From Bradyrhizobium sp. LTSP849 (GTDB taxonomy: Bacteria > Pseudomonadota > Alphaproteobacteria > Rhizobiales > Xanthobacteraceae), in assembly GCF_000938255.1 (NCBI RefSeq), contig NZ_JYMR01000053.1, positions 248,001-312,000 of the forward strand: 64,000 nt of DNA, written 5' to 3'. The notes under the pieces are model-generated. The model did no database searches. It saw only the letters and a program-made list of their open reading frames with translations, and was not told the DNA's origin. Of this stretch, positions 8,283 to 17,783 are shown piece after piece. Each line of letters opens with the position of its first letter. Within the stretch, counting starts at the first letter, position 1. A program made the position numbers and the translations under genes.

Positions 8283-8425
8283 CGGGCGCCGTGTTGTGCC
8301 GGTACGGCAAAGCCACATAGCTGCTTCGCGGCTTGCCCTGAGTACGTCGACTCCCCTGCAATGGTGATGATCATCGCATCGCCACCGGTCATCATCGGAT
8401 GACTGGATGCGCGCAAGGAGACAAC

Positions 8426-8599
8426 GTGCCTACCGCTGAAGAATGACGTGCCTACGCCGCCGAGTACAAACTACGTGCCGCTGATCCGAGGAATTCACCC
8501 CGCCGAGCGACCGTGCTGACGAATATCTCACGGAGCTGGGCGGCCCTCTCGAGCCAGCTCGAGAACCTTGCAGACATCGTGAAGGCGGAAGAAATGTGA
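8426..8599 (+). pseudogene. Small soluble protein gene with in-frame TGA at codon 7
   Basis: A GTG at 8426 with AAGGAG 6 bases upstream begins MPTAEE, then TGA (8444-8446). The same frame then continues for 50 codons (RAYAAEYKLRAADPRNSP ... SWAALSSQLENLADIVKAEEM) to a TGA at 8597. The combined reading resembles a small Bradyrhizobium family that starts MPTxEEYRxxAAE, where codon 7 is Tyr, so a Tyr codon has been lost. No selenocysteine-insertion hairpin or selenoprotein motif is evident, so a disabled gene is the simplest reading. Confidence 0.6.
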
Positions 8600-8740
8600 G
8601 ATCGCGCAGCTCAACAGTGGGGCACTGTTCTGTCCGGTAACGAACATTAGTGCGCAACTTTGCCGGATTCCGCTAACTGTTGCGGTCAAGCTGGCGCAAA
8701 CTGCATAGCCACCTTGGGGCACGGCCAGTTACGATTGCCC

Positions 8741-8830
8741 ATGTGGCGGGAAGTGGCATTTCGTATCGCGGTCATTGTGATTGGCATGTTGCCGGTCGCG
8801 CTGCTCACCTTCGCACTCTTGAAGATGTGA
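8741..8830 (+). CDS. 29-residue single-pass membrane micro-protein
   Basis: The frame from ATG 8741 encodes MWREVAFR, then a 20-residue hydrophobic helix and a KM end before TGA 8828-8830. Size and layout recall CydX- or CcoQ-like accessory peptides, but neither a cyd nor a fixNOQP gene is nearby. No good ribosome-binding site is seen. It is the middle of three micro-ORFs in 0.8 kb. Confidence 0.4.
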   Translation: MWREVAFRIAVIVIGMLPVALLTFALLKM

Positions 8831-8843
8831 TCCGCAACATTCA

Positions 8844-8857
8844 TTGATCCAGCGCAA
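8844..8857. promoter_or_regulatory. FixK2-type box before the third micro-ORF
   Basis: TTGATCCAGCGCAA fits the Bradyrhizobium FixK2 pattern TTG(A/C)-N6-(T/G)CAA exactly. Its centre is 57 bases before the ATG at 8908. A -41.5 placement puts transcription start near 8892, leaving a leader of about 16 bases that contains GGGAAG as ribosome-binding site. Confidence 0.6.
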
Positions 8858-8907
8858 CGCGCACGGCGGCGGTCGAGCGCCTCTCTCTTGTTGTAGGGAA
8901 GCGCGCC

Positions 8908-8997
8908 ATGACCCGCCGTCAGCTCTGGATTTACCAATCACTGGTCTGGGCGTCAGCCGCGCTTGGCATTGCGGCGATCGCATCCATGATGTGGTGA
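8908..8997 (+). CDS. 29-residue single-pass membrane micro-protein downstream of a FixK2-type box
   Basis: ATG 8908 is preceded by GGGAAG about 6 bases away. The product begins MTRRQLWIYQ and continues with a hydrophobic helix ending MMW at TGA 8995-8997. Basic N-terminus, one helix and Trp at both helix ends fit a small inner-membrane subunit or regulator. Of the three micro-ORFs this is the best supported, having both a box and a ribosome-binding site. I do not recognise the family. Confidence 0.5.
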   Translation: MTRRQLWIYQSLVWASAALGIAAIASMMW

Positions 8998-9135
8998 TGC
9001 CGCGGCACGATCTGAGGATCACAGCAGCCTATGGTGTCCCCTCGTGGCCCATCAGCGAAGCAGCGGCGCACCTCGTTAGGGTCCGCTCAGTGAGGCACGG
9101 CGGACTAGATTTGCTCAGGTTGAGGCCAGGCTTTC

Positions 9136-10749
9136 TCAAACGCGCGCTCGCCACAGCGTAGCCGCAAGCAGTATGTAGGCAGCACAAGTCCACAGCGACT
9201 GCCAATTGTCCGGGCCCTCGCTCAGCGCCGCATAGATCGCTGCCACCAGGAATACGCCGGCAAATATCGCTTCCGCCATGGGGCGGTTTCCTTTCTTGGG
9301 GCGATTGAGCTGCGCCATAGCCGCAAACGGGACTGCCGCCATAGTGAGGGCCGCAAAAGGAAAATCCTTTTCGCGCGGGTCAAACATAAAGCCCAGCGCG
9401 GTCTCCGTGCCGATCACGATGGTGACGATCAAGATCAATCCGTGCGTGATCGCCAGCTCCGATGGTGTCCGGTAGTCCTTCGGACCCAGCAATTCCAGAA
9501 ATGTGGGCGGTGCGCGCCCGGACATCAGGGCGTTGGCGCCGAACAGCGGCGAGGCAGTTGCCGCCACCAGAAGTGCGCCCCACAGAAGCCAGCTGCCCGC
9601 GTCATAGCTCTCATAGAACATCTTTTGAGCGGCCAGCCCAAACAGGACGCCGGCGGTGGTTGCCGATATTGCGACCGCAAACCATGAGACGAGCCGGGGC
9701 TGCGAGGGCTTCCGGCTCGAGGTCAGCCATGCAGTGCCGAACACCAGGATCGCCAGCGCCATTCCACTGCTCATTTGCAGTTTCCAGAGCGGATAATTGC
9801 TGACGGGGATGCCGGGCGGATATTTCAGCGTGCGCTGCGCGGAATCGAATAAGCCCCACGATCCGCCGACGGTGCCCTCGAACTCATGCTTCCATAATTC
9901 ATCATACGCCTCGAACAGGTTGACGCGGAAATTCTCGCGCCGGGCAAGATCGAGGACCTCCGAGATCACTCGCGCCTGATTGGTGCGCGACGGTAGCGCC
10001 GAAGCGCGCATCCGCCCTTCGCTCGGCCAACCTGTTTCTCCAATCAGGATTTCCTTGCCGGGAAACGCCGACGCCACCTGCTTTCGGACGGCGTCGACAT
10101 GAGCAGCGGCAGATTTCGCCGGGACCGGGACATTTTCCCAATATGGCAGGATATGAACGGTGACGAAATCGACGGCGTCATCAAGTTCCCGATAGCGCAG
10201 CCAGTACTCCCAGACGTCGGAATAGGTGACGGGGACCGGCACTTGTGCCTTGACCGAGCGGATCAAGGCAGCAAGGTCGGACGGCGTCATCGTCCGATGC
10301 AACAGAACCTCATTGCCGACCACGAGTGCGGTGATGGTTTCCGGATATTGCCGGGCGAGGCGTATGCCCGTGGATATCTGCGTCGCGTTCTTCTGTCGGT
10401 CCCTATCGAGCCAAATTCCCTGAATGACTTTCAACCCCACCTTGGACGCAAGTTCGGGGATCTGATCGAGACCAAGATCAGTCGCATAGGTACGGATACA
10501 GTCGGTTATTTTGGCAAGCTGAGCGAGATCTTCCGCGATCTGGTCCCGCGGCACTGGTGTCGGCGACTCCGACGTTTGGTTGTTGCGGAAGGGCGCGTAG
10601 GAGATGCATTGCAGTTTGGCATTCGGATCGATCGGTGCGCGCGCCAAGTTGATCGGTGTGGCCAGCCACCACCACACCGCGGCGATCGCACCTATGGATA
10701 TGATGAGAAGCACCAGAGGCGTGCGAAGCGAAATAGTTCGACCCTCCAA
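9136..10749 (-). CDS. ndvC: NdvC-like beta-(1,6)-glucan synthesis protein, GH17-type domain plus membrane region
   Basis: A 537-residue protein. Residues 10-30 form a membrane anchor. Residues about 45-315 form a glycoside hydrolase family 17-like domain, with acid/base Glu147 in VVGNEVLLHR and nucleophile Glu238 in ILIGETGWPSEG. The C-terminal 200 residues hold about seven membrane helices. Proteins of this layout are annotated in Bradyrhizobium as NdvC, needed for the beta-1,6 linkages of cyclic beta-(1,3)(1,6)-glucans. No ndvB partner lies in the window. The start is unclear: the frame begins at TTG 10749 with GGAGGG directly after it, so a non-canonical start a few codons later is possible. 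Confidence 0.8.
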   Translation of the reverse strand: MEGRTISLRTPLVLLIISIGAIAAVWWWLATPINLARAPIDPNAKLQCISYAPFRNNQTSESPTPVPRDQIAEDLAQLAKITDCIRTYATDLGLDQIPELASKVGLKVIQGIWLDRDRQKNATQISTGIRLARQYPETITALVVGNEVLLHRTMTPSDLAALIRSVKAQVPVPVTYSDVWEYWLRYRELDDAVDFVTVHILPYWENVPVPAKSAAAHVDAVRKQVASAFPGKEILIGETGWPSEGRMRASALPSRTNQARVISEVLDLARRENFRVNLFEAYDELWKHEFEGTVGGSWGLFDSAQRTLKYPPGIPVSNYPLWKLQMSSGMALAILVFGTAWLTSSRKPSQPRLVSWFAVAISATTAGVLFGLAAQKMFYESYDAGSWLLWGALLVAATASPLFGANALMSGRAPPTFLELLGPKDYRTPSELAITHGLILIVTIVIGTETALGFMFDPREKDFPFAALTMAAVPFAAMAQLNRPKKGNRPMAEAIFAGVFLVAAIYAALSEGPDNWQSLWTCAAYILLAATLWRARV

Positions 10750-10802
10750 CGTAGAGATCGTCGGTCAACCGGCATGCTGTCGTGACCAGACAACAACAGA
10801 CA

Positions 10803-11859
<1,057 letters not shown>

Positions 11860-11867
<8 letters not shown>

Positions 11868-12840
11868 GGTGGTGACACCTCACCAGACCGCCAGCCTCCA
11901 GAAAATCGGCCGTCGGCGCGACGGTCCTGCAAATGTCAGTCGCCTGCGTGCAGCGCGGATTGAACCGGCAGCCATCGGGGAAATTCGTAATGGCCGGGAC
12001 GACGCCCGCGATCTCCTTGAGCCGGTTGCGGCCAAGCGCTGCGCGGCTGCCCAGCCGCGGCAGCGAGGCGACTAGGCCCTGCGTATAGGGGTGCGAGGGC
12101 GCCCGAAAAATATCGGCCGAGCCGCGCTCCTCGACGATGCGGCCGGCATACATCACGGCAACGCGGCGGCAGACATTGGCGACCAGGCCGAGATCATGGC
12201 TGATCATCAGGATCGCAGTTCCCCGCTCGGCGCATAGATTTCGCATCAGCTCGATGATTTCCGCTTGCACGGTGACATCGAGCGCGGTTGTCGGCTCGTC
12301 GGCGATCAGAAGGTCCGGGCCACATGCGAGTGCAATGGCGATCATCACGCGTTGACGCATGCCGCCCGAAAGCTGGTGCGGGTAATCCTTCACCCGTCGC
12401 TCGGGTGCGGAGACGCGAACGCTCGCCAGCGCCTCGACCGCCAGTTGATTGGCTTCCCGCCAGCTCTTTCCCTTGTGCAGCACGAACATCTCGGCGATCT
12501 GCCGGCCGACGGGCGAGACCGGGTTCAGCGCCGTCATCGGCTCCTGGAAGATCATGGCGATGCGATTGCCGCGCAGCGCACGTTGTTCGGCCGCCGAAAG
12601 TCCCTGGATCTCACGGCCATCAAATCGGATGGCGCCGGCGCCAATCGAGAGCGGCTGGCGCAACAGGCCGATCAAGGCGAGGGCCGAAATGCTCTTGCCG
12701 CAGCCGGATTCGCCGACAAGGCCGAACGTTTCGCCGCGATCGATGCGGAATGAAACGCCCTCCGCGGCGGGAACCTTGCCCGATCCGTTGTCGAGATCGA
12801 TGCGCAAATCCTCGACTTCGATCAGCGGCGCGCCCGTCAT
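11860..12840 (-). CDS. Peptide/nickel-type ABC transporter ATP-binding protein (DppD/OppD-like)
   Basis: A 326-residue ATPase with Walker A GESGCGKSI, FQEPMTALNP, signature LSGGMRQRVMIAIAL and Walker B LLIADEPTTALD. The oligopeptide-family C-terminal domain carries the CRFNPRCTQATDIC cysteines, which in relatives bind a [4Fe-4S] cluster. The Walker A motif ends in SI rather than ST, a conservative change seen in DppD proteins. Its ATG overlaps the stop codon of the upstream permease gene by 4 bases. Confidence 0.92.
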
Positions 12841-13658
12841 GACCGCCGGCTCCGCGATTGGGGATCGAGAATGTCACGCAGGCCATCGCCGAGCAGATTG
12901 AGACCGAGCACCGTCAGGAAGATGGCGAGGCCTGGAAACACCGAGAGCCACGGCGCCGTGGTGATCTGGTCGCGGGCTTCCGACAACATGCTGCCCCAGC
13001 TTGGAAAAGGCGGGCGGACGCCGAGGCCGAGGAACGACAATGCGGCTTCGGACAGGACCGCGCTGCCCATGCCAAGCGTGCCGATGACGATGATGGGTCC
13101 GAGCATGTTCGGCAACAGCTGCGTGATCATGATGCGCAGATCGCCGTAGCCGAGCACGGTTGCCGCCTGCACATAGCCCTGGCTCTTGAGCGACAGCGCC
13201 GAGGCCCGCGCGATCCGGCAGGTGAAGGACCAGTTGGTCAAGCCGAGCGCGATGAGCAGGCTGGTCAGGCCAGGTCCCAGCACCGCCATGATGGCAAGCG
13301 CAAAGATCAGCGAGGGGATCGCGAGCATGAGATTGGTCAGGCCGTTGACGACATCGTCCCACCAGCCGCCCCAATAGCCGGCGCTCAGGCCCAATCCCAC
13401 GCCGATGACGCTGTTGATGAGTTGCGAGACGATACCGACCGTCAGCGAGATGCGCGCGCCGTACACGACGCGCGAATAGATGTCGCGGCCCTGCCCGTCG
13501 GTGCCGAACCACCAGGTCCAGCTCGGCGGCTCTTCGGCATTCATCAGATTCGCGTCCAGGACAGGGTCGGTGTGCGCGAGCCAGGGCGCGAGCAGGCCGA
13601 CGACAATCGCAAGCGCGAACAAGGCACCGCCGATGATGAGATTGGCGCGGAGCTTCAT
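12837..13658 (-). CDS. Peptide/nickel-type ABC transporter permease (DppC-like)
   Basis: A 273-residue membrane protein with an N-terminal helix, an extended periplasmic segment (HTDPVLDANLMNAEEPPSWT then GTDGQGRDIYSRVVYGARIS) typical of DppC, five further helices and the EAA loop (EAALSFLGLGVRPPFPSWG). It overlaps the neighbouring genes on both sides by 4 bases, showing tight translational coupling. Confidence 0.92.
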   Translation of the reverse strand: MKLRANLIIGGALFALAIVVGLLAPWLAHTDPVLDANLMNAEEPPSWTWWFGTDGQGRDIYSRVVYGARISLTVGIVSQLINSVIGVGLGLSAGYWGGWWDDVVNGLTNLMLAIPSLIFALAIMAVLGPGLTSLLIALGLTNWSFTCRIARASALSLKSQGYVQAATVLGYGDLRIMITQLLPNMLGPIIVIGTLGMGSAVLSEAALSFLGLGVRPPFPSWGSMLSEARDQITTAPWLSVFPGLAIFLTVLGLNLLGDGLRDILDPQSRSRRS

Positions 13659-14578
13659 GCGTATCTGATCCTGGGATCAATTACGCCATAGAGCAGGTCG
13701 ATCAGCAGATTGATCGCGAGAAAGAACAGCACCACCACGAGAATGGAGCCCTGGACGGCGGGAATGTCGCGCTGGAGCACGCTGTCGACCAGCAGCGAGC
13801 CGATGCCCGGCCAGGAGAACAATTTCTCGACGACAACCGCCTGCCCCATCAGCGCCCCGAATTGCAGGCCGACCGTCGTGAGAATGAGGACGAGCGCATT
13901 GCGCATGACATGCCACTTCACGACCCGGGTCTCGCTCATGCCCTTCGAGCGCGCCGTGCGAACGAAATCCGCGGTCATGATCTCGAGCACCGCGGCGCGT
14001 GTCGTCCGGGCCAGCAGCGCCATCGGCGAGACGCCGAGTGTCACGGCAGGCAAGATCAGATATTTGCCTCCGCCATCGCCATAACCAAAACTCGGCAGCC
14101 AGCCGAGTTTCAGAGCGAACAGATACATCAACAGCAGCCCGAGCCAGAACTTGGCCAATGACAGGCCCGACACCGCCAGGACCATCGCTGCGCTGTCGAC
14201 AAGACCGCCCGGCCGCAATGCGGCGACGAAGCCGAGCGGCACGCCGACCACGACCGCAATCGCCATGGATGCGAAGATCAGTTGCAGCGTCGGCCATGCC
14301 CGCTTGGCGATCATGGTCGTGACCGGTTCGCGGGTCCGGAACGACGTGCCGAAATCACCGGTCGCGAGCTTGGCGATATAGGTGCCGAAGCGGATGTAGA
14401 CGGGCTCGTCGAGGCCGAGCTGCTTCTTCATGCGCGCCTCGACCTGCGGATCGCTGTCGTCGCTCATGGTCGAGACGATGCTGCCGGGAACGACGCTGAA
14501 CAGCGCAAACACCAGCAGCACGACGGCAAGCACGGTTGGGATGGTTTGCAGGAGACGACGGATCAGGAAGGAGAGCAT
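13655..14578 (-). CDS. Peptide/nickel-type ABC transporter permease (DppB-like)
   Basis: A 307-residue membrane protein with six helices, N-terminal FLIRRLLQTIPTVLAVVLLV, the DppB periplasmic loop, and EAA-type motif RTTRAAVLEIMTADFVRTAR before the last helices. The start at 14578 follows a strong hairpin (14594-14624) that separates it from the binding-protein gene. It forms the pore with the DppC-like subunit encoded next. Confidence 0.92.
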   Translation of the reverse strand: MLSFLIRRLLQTIPTVLAVVLLVFALFSVVPGSIVSTMSDDSDPQVEARMKKQLGLDEPVYIRFGTYIAKLATGDFGTSFRTREPVTTMIAKRAWPTLQLIFASMAIAVVVGVPLGFVAALRPGGLVDSAAMVLAVSGLSLAKFWLGLLLMYLFALKLGWLPSFGYGDGGGKYLILPAVTLGVSPMALLARTTRAAVLEIMTADFVRTARSKGMSETRVVKWHVMRNALVLILTTVGLQFGALMGQAVVVEKLFSWPGIGSLLVDSVLQRDIPAVQGSILVVVLFFLAINLLIDLLYGVIDPRIRYA

Positions 14579-14593
14579 CGGCCTTTGTCCTCT

Positions 14594-14624
14594 CTCCCTC
14601 CATCGTTTGCTACGACGGAGGGAG
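14594..14624 (-). promoter_or_regulatory. Intercistronic hairpin between binding-protein and permease genes
   Basis: CTCCCTCC-A-TCGT (14594-14606) pairs with ACGA-C-GGAGGGAG (14612-14624): 12 base pairs, one mismatch, a 5-base loop. There is no T-run. Hairpins at this place in ABC operons commonly stabilise the upstream binding-protein message and lower permease expression. That role is an inference here. Confidence 0.65.
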
Positions 14625-14638
14625 CGCGAGAGCGCGTG

Positions 14639-16228
14639 TCACTTCGCGGGCGAGGTCGCGTCGACCCAGAGGTCTTCGACGTTCTGATGGGTCAGCTCGG
14701 TGGCGTTCAACTGAACGCCCTTGAGCCACGGCTGCACGGCCATGACCGCCTTGTTGTAGTTGAAGAACCAGACCGGCGCCTCTTCATAGAGCAGCGCATT
14801 GGCCTTTTGCAGCAGCTGGCCGCGCTTTGCGGAATCGTCGGTCTGCCCGGCTTCGTCGATCAGCTTGTCGAAGTCGGCGTTCTTGAAGTTCATGTAGTTG
14901 CAGGCTGTTTGTGGCGTCGCCGAATGGAAACATTTCAGCGCCGCCTGGGGATCCGGGCCGGTCTGCTGGGAATAGACATAGGCCTGGTAGTCGCCGCTGC
15001 GAACCACCTCCGACAGCACTGCGGCCTCGACCTGCTTGACCTTGGCCTTGATGCCCACCCTGTCCAGCATCGGAATGACGGCCGTGACGATCGGCAAGCC
15101 CCAGCTTTCATTCTGGCTGGTGGTCCATTCGAATTCGAAGCCGTTGGGATAGCCGGCGTCCGCGAGCAGCTGCTTGGCCTTCGCCGGATCGAAGGGATAG
15201 GGCTTCATGGTCTTGTCGTAGAGCGGAGAGGTCAGCGGCAGCCAGCTGGTGGCGCGGTAGGCCTTGCCCTTGACCAGCTTGTTGATGATCAAATCGGTAT
15301 CGATCGCATAGTTGATCGCCTGCCGGACCCGCTTGTCGGCGAACGGCTTGAAGGCGGGATTCATCCCCATGTAACGCGTGAAGACCTCGGCGACCTCGAC
15401 AATGGTGCCCTTGAGGTCGGGGTCGGCCTGATAGGCGACATATTGCGCGGGTCCCAGCACCGAGGTGTCGATCTCCTTGTTACGGAAGGCGACGTCGCGT
15501 GCCGCGGCCTCACCCATGACCGACACGATGAGCTTGTCAGCGTAGGGCTTGCCGGGCTTGTAGAACCGGTCCCACCGCTCCAGCACGATGCGCGATCCCG
15601 GCACGTGCTCGACGAATTTGAACGGCCCAAGGCCGATCGGATGCTGGATGAAGCTGTCCTTGGCAGCCTCGTCGGCGGGATAGATCGAGGTCAGCGCGGT
15701 GAAGAGGTAGAAGCCCGGATCGACCTTCTCGGTCAGCTTCATCTCGACGGTGAAATCGTCGATCTTCTTCAACCCGGAGATGTCCTTGGCTTTGCCCTTC
15801 TCGACCTCGGCCGCGCCCTCGATGATCCGGACATAACGCGCGCCGGGATAGGCCTTGCTGCCGTCCATGATGCGATTATAGGACCAGATGACGTCGTCGG
15901 CCGTCATCTTGCGGCCATTGTGGAAATAGGCGTCGTCGCGCAGCTTGAAGGTGTAAACGAGCCCACCGCCGGAAACGATGACCTCCTTGGCCAATTCCGG
16001 AACCGGCTTTCCTTCGGCAGAATCCCAGATGTAGAGCGACCGGTGCAGGCCCTTGGCGTAGATCTCGTCCTGGGCGCGCTGGGTGGTGTGGATGTCCAGG
16101 CTGGTGAAACTCGAACCATAGGGCGCCGTCATGCGGATGGTCCCGCCCTTGCGCGGTGTCTGCGCCTCCGCTGACCCGGCGAGCGCCAGTCCCAACCCAG
16201 CGACGATCGCCATTACCTTGAAGATCAT
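14639..16228 (-). CDS. Peptide/nickel-type ABC transporter substrate-binding protein (SBP family 5)
   Basis: A 529-residue protein starting at ATG 16228 behind GGAGGAC. A 22-residue signal peptide with cleavage after AEA is followed by the SBP_bac_5 fold: RKGGTIRMTAPYGSS near the N-terminus, the DAYFHNGRKMTADDVIWSY segment at about residue 100, and FADKRVRQAINYAIDTD in the middle. Members of this family bind di/oligopeptides, nickel, opines or other small molecules; the ligand is not evident. It is the first gene of the operon with two permease and two ATPase genes downstream. Confidence 0.92.
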   Translation of the reverse strand: MIFKVMAIVAGLGLALAGSAEAQTPRKGGTIRMTAPYGSSFTSLDIHTTQRAQDEIYAKGLHRSLYIWDSAEGKPVPELAKEVIVSGGGLVYTFKLRDDAYFHNGRKMTADDVIWSYNRIMDGSKAYPGARYVRIIEGAAEVEKGKAKDISGLKKIDDFTVEMKLTEKVDPGFYLFTALTSIYPADEAAKDSFIQHPIGLGPFKFVEHVPGSRIVLERWDRFYKPGKPYADKLIVSVMGEAAARDVAFRNKEIDTSVLGPAQYVAYQADPDLKGTIVEVAEVFTRYMGMNPAFKPFADKRVRQAINYAIDTDLIINKLVKGKAYRATSWLPLTSPLYDKTMKPYPFDPAKAKQLLADAGYPNGFEFEWTTSQNESWGLPIVTAVIPMLDRVGIKAKVKQVEAAVLSEVVRSGDYQAYVYSQQTGPDPQAALKCFHSATPQTACNYMNFKNADFDKLIDEAGQTDDSAKRGQLLQKANALLYEEAPVWFFNYNKAVMAVQPWLKGVQLNATELTHQNVEDLWVDATSPAK

Positions 16229-16350
16229 TTGTCCTCCAACCATGCGGAAGTCGTCCGATCCGCGATTTGAGCATTCACGGCATGTCGAGCGCAAGCGCCT
16301 CTTTTCATGTTGATGGCGATCCGAAGCCCCCAATTTAGGCGTACGCCGCC

Positions 16351-17643
16351 CTAGTCGGCCGTAAACTCCGGCATCCAGCTGCTCAGCTCGCGGGCGGCGG
16401 CCGTGACGCTGGCGATGTCGGGAAACTCCGCCGTATCCACCATCAACGTGCGCGCGAGGCCGACGCTGCGCGCTTCGCTGACGGCCCGCCTGCGCGGGTC
16501 TTCGATCAGCTCGAAGTCGATATTGTGGGCGAGGCCGAAGATGCGGCGGTTGATCTTGGCACCGGCAAAGCCGACGGTGTCGGCGAACAGCCGCTGCATA
16601 TAGGCCTGCCGCTCGGCTTCCAGCCGCGCACCGCCCTTCCCTCCGCCGAATAGGGTGGCCGGATAGGCATCGCCCCTTGCATCGGTCCGCCAAAGGTCGA
16701 GGAATTTGCGAGCGAACTCGTTCCACACCGTTTCCACGGTCTCCAGCACCCAGCCCTCGAACGCTCGCCGCTCGCCGGGCGAGCGCTCGTGGCCGGCGGA
16801 AGCGAAGAAGGCCATCAAGAGATTGGCGATGACGGCGCCGACGTCGAACCCCATCGGGCCATAGAACGCGAATTCGGGATCGATCACGCGCGTCTCGGTT
16901 GCCGTCACCATGATCGAACCGGTGTGGAGATCGCCATGGAGCAACGCTTCCGGGCTCGCCATGAATTTCAGCTTGAGGCGGGAGACCGCGACATGCAGGT
17001 CCATGTCGTCGCGCAAGTCTGCGGAGAGTGTGTCGAGGTACGGCGTGGTCCAGCGGTTCTGCTCAGCGATGCGGTAGGGATCGGTGAAGATCAGATCCTC
17101 GGTGATCTTGCAGAGCGCATGGTTGCCGGCAAACGCCGCGATGCCCTCCTTCTTCTCCGCGGCGGAAAGCGCGAGGTCGGAGGTGAAGAACAGATTCTGC
17201 GCCATGAAGGTGGTGATGTCACCGACGAAGCGCGGATAGTGCGTTCCGGCAACGAGCCCCCTGCGCATGATGATGTGGGGCTCGAGCAGCTCCATTACCG
17301 TCAGCGCCAGCGCCTCGTTGTGATGCAGCAGGGCCGGCACGAGGCCGGGCGCAAGCTGGGCCTGCCGTGACAGGGCCAGATATTCGTAGTGCGCCCGCGA
17401 CAGCGGCAGCGGCCAGCTTTCGCCGACGAGGCGGACGTAAGGCAGCGCCTGCTTCACGGCGACGCCGCCGCGGTCGCCCTTGACGATGAAGACGAGATTG
17501 AGATTGCCGTCGCCGACCTCGGTGATCGACCAGGAGGCCGGCTCGGCGCCGAGCAGCGCCGCGATATCCGGAACGCCTGCGAGATAGTCCCGCAAGGCCG
17601 CATCATGCAGAATCCGATAGTCCCCTGCCCGGTCCCCGGTCAT
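16351..17643 (-). CDS. mtnK: S-methyl-5-thioribose kinase
   Basis: A 430-residue cytoplasmic kinase that phosphorylates 5-methylthioribose at C1 in the methionine salvage pathway. Seen in the sequence: the nucleotide loop VGDGNLNLVFIV (about residue 42), VMELLEPH, the catalytic loop LLHGDLHTGSIMV (about residue 240) and the metal-binding DPEFAFYGPMGFDVG. This matches the MtnK subgroup of the aminoglycoside phosphotransferase/ChoK fold. The ATG at 17643 was chosen because the longer open frame upstream runs through the palindromic repeat at 17661-17766. No other methionine-salvage gene is in the window. Confidence 0.88.
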   Translation of the reverse strand: MTGDRAGDYRILHDAALRDYLAGVPDIAALLGAEPASWSITEVGDGNLNLVFIVKGDRGGVAVKQALPYVRLVGESWPLPLSRAHYEYLALSRQAQLAPGLVPALLHHNEALALTVMELLEPHIIMRRGLVAGTHYPRFVGDITTFMAQNLFFTSDLALSAAEKKEGIAAFAGNHALCKITEDLIFTDPYRIAEQNRWTTPYLDTLSADLRDDMDLHVAVSRLKLKFMASPEALLHGDLHTGSIMVTATETRVIDPEFAFYGPMGFDVGAVIANLLMAFFASAGHERSPGERRAFEGWVLETVETVWNEFARKFLDLWRTDARGDAYPATLFGGGKGGARLEAERQAYMQRLFADTVGFAGAKINRRIFGLAHNIDFELIEDPRRRAVSEARSVGLARTLMVDTAEFPDIASVTAAARELSSWMPEFTAD

Positions 17644-17660
17644 GACGATCCCATCCCATG

Positions 17661-17766
17661 CTAAAGCGCGATGAGATCGCGCTTTAGATTTTTGTTTGAG
17701 CATGATCTTTTCGGAAAACCGCTTCGCACTTTGCGCTAACGCGGCCCTTCGGGTCCGGATCATGCT
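17661..17766. repeat. Palindromic intergenic repeat, copy 1
   Basis: It has two parts. An 11-bp perfect inverted repeat CTAAAGCGCGA (17661-17671) and TCGCGCTTTAG (17677-17687) comes first, followed by T-rich sequence. Then comes an element bounded by GAGCATGATC and GATCATGCTC (17699-17766) with inner TTTTCGGAAAACCGCTTC. Copy 2 at 18884-18932 shares the GCATGATC ends and the TCCGAAAA/GGTTTTCC core in inverse orientation. It resembles widespread repetitive elements of Rhizobiales chromosomes. It occupies the mtnK leader. Confidence 0.8.
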
Positions 17767-17783
17767 CCCGCATGGCCGGATCG

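Noticed and set aside
8444..8446. Selenocysteine at the in-frame TGA
   Set aside because: No insertion hairpin is evident, the family position is expected to be Tyr, and no selenium genes are in the window.
8844..9161. A 105-residue plus-strand frame ending inside the ndvC-like gene
   Set aside because: It starts within the FixK2-type box, has no ribosome-binding site and no protein-like pattern; the micro-ORF at 8908 in another frame is a better reading.
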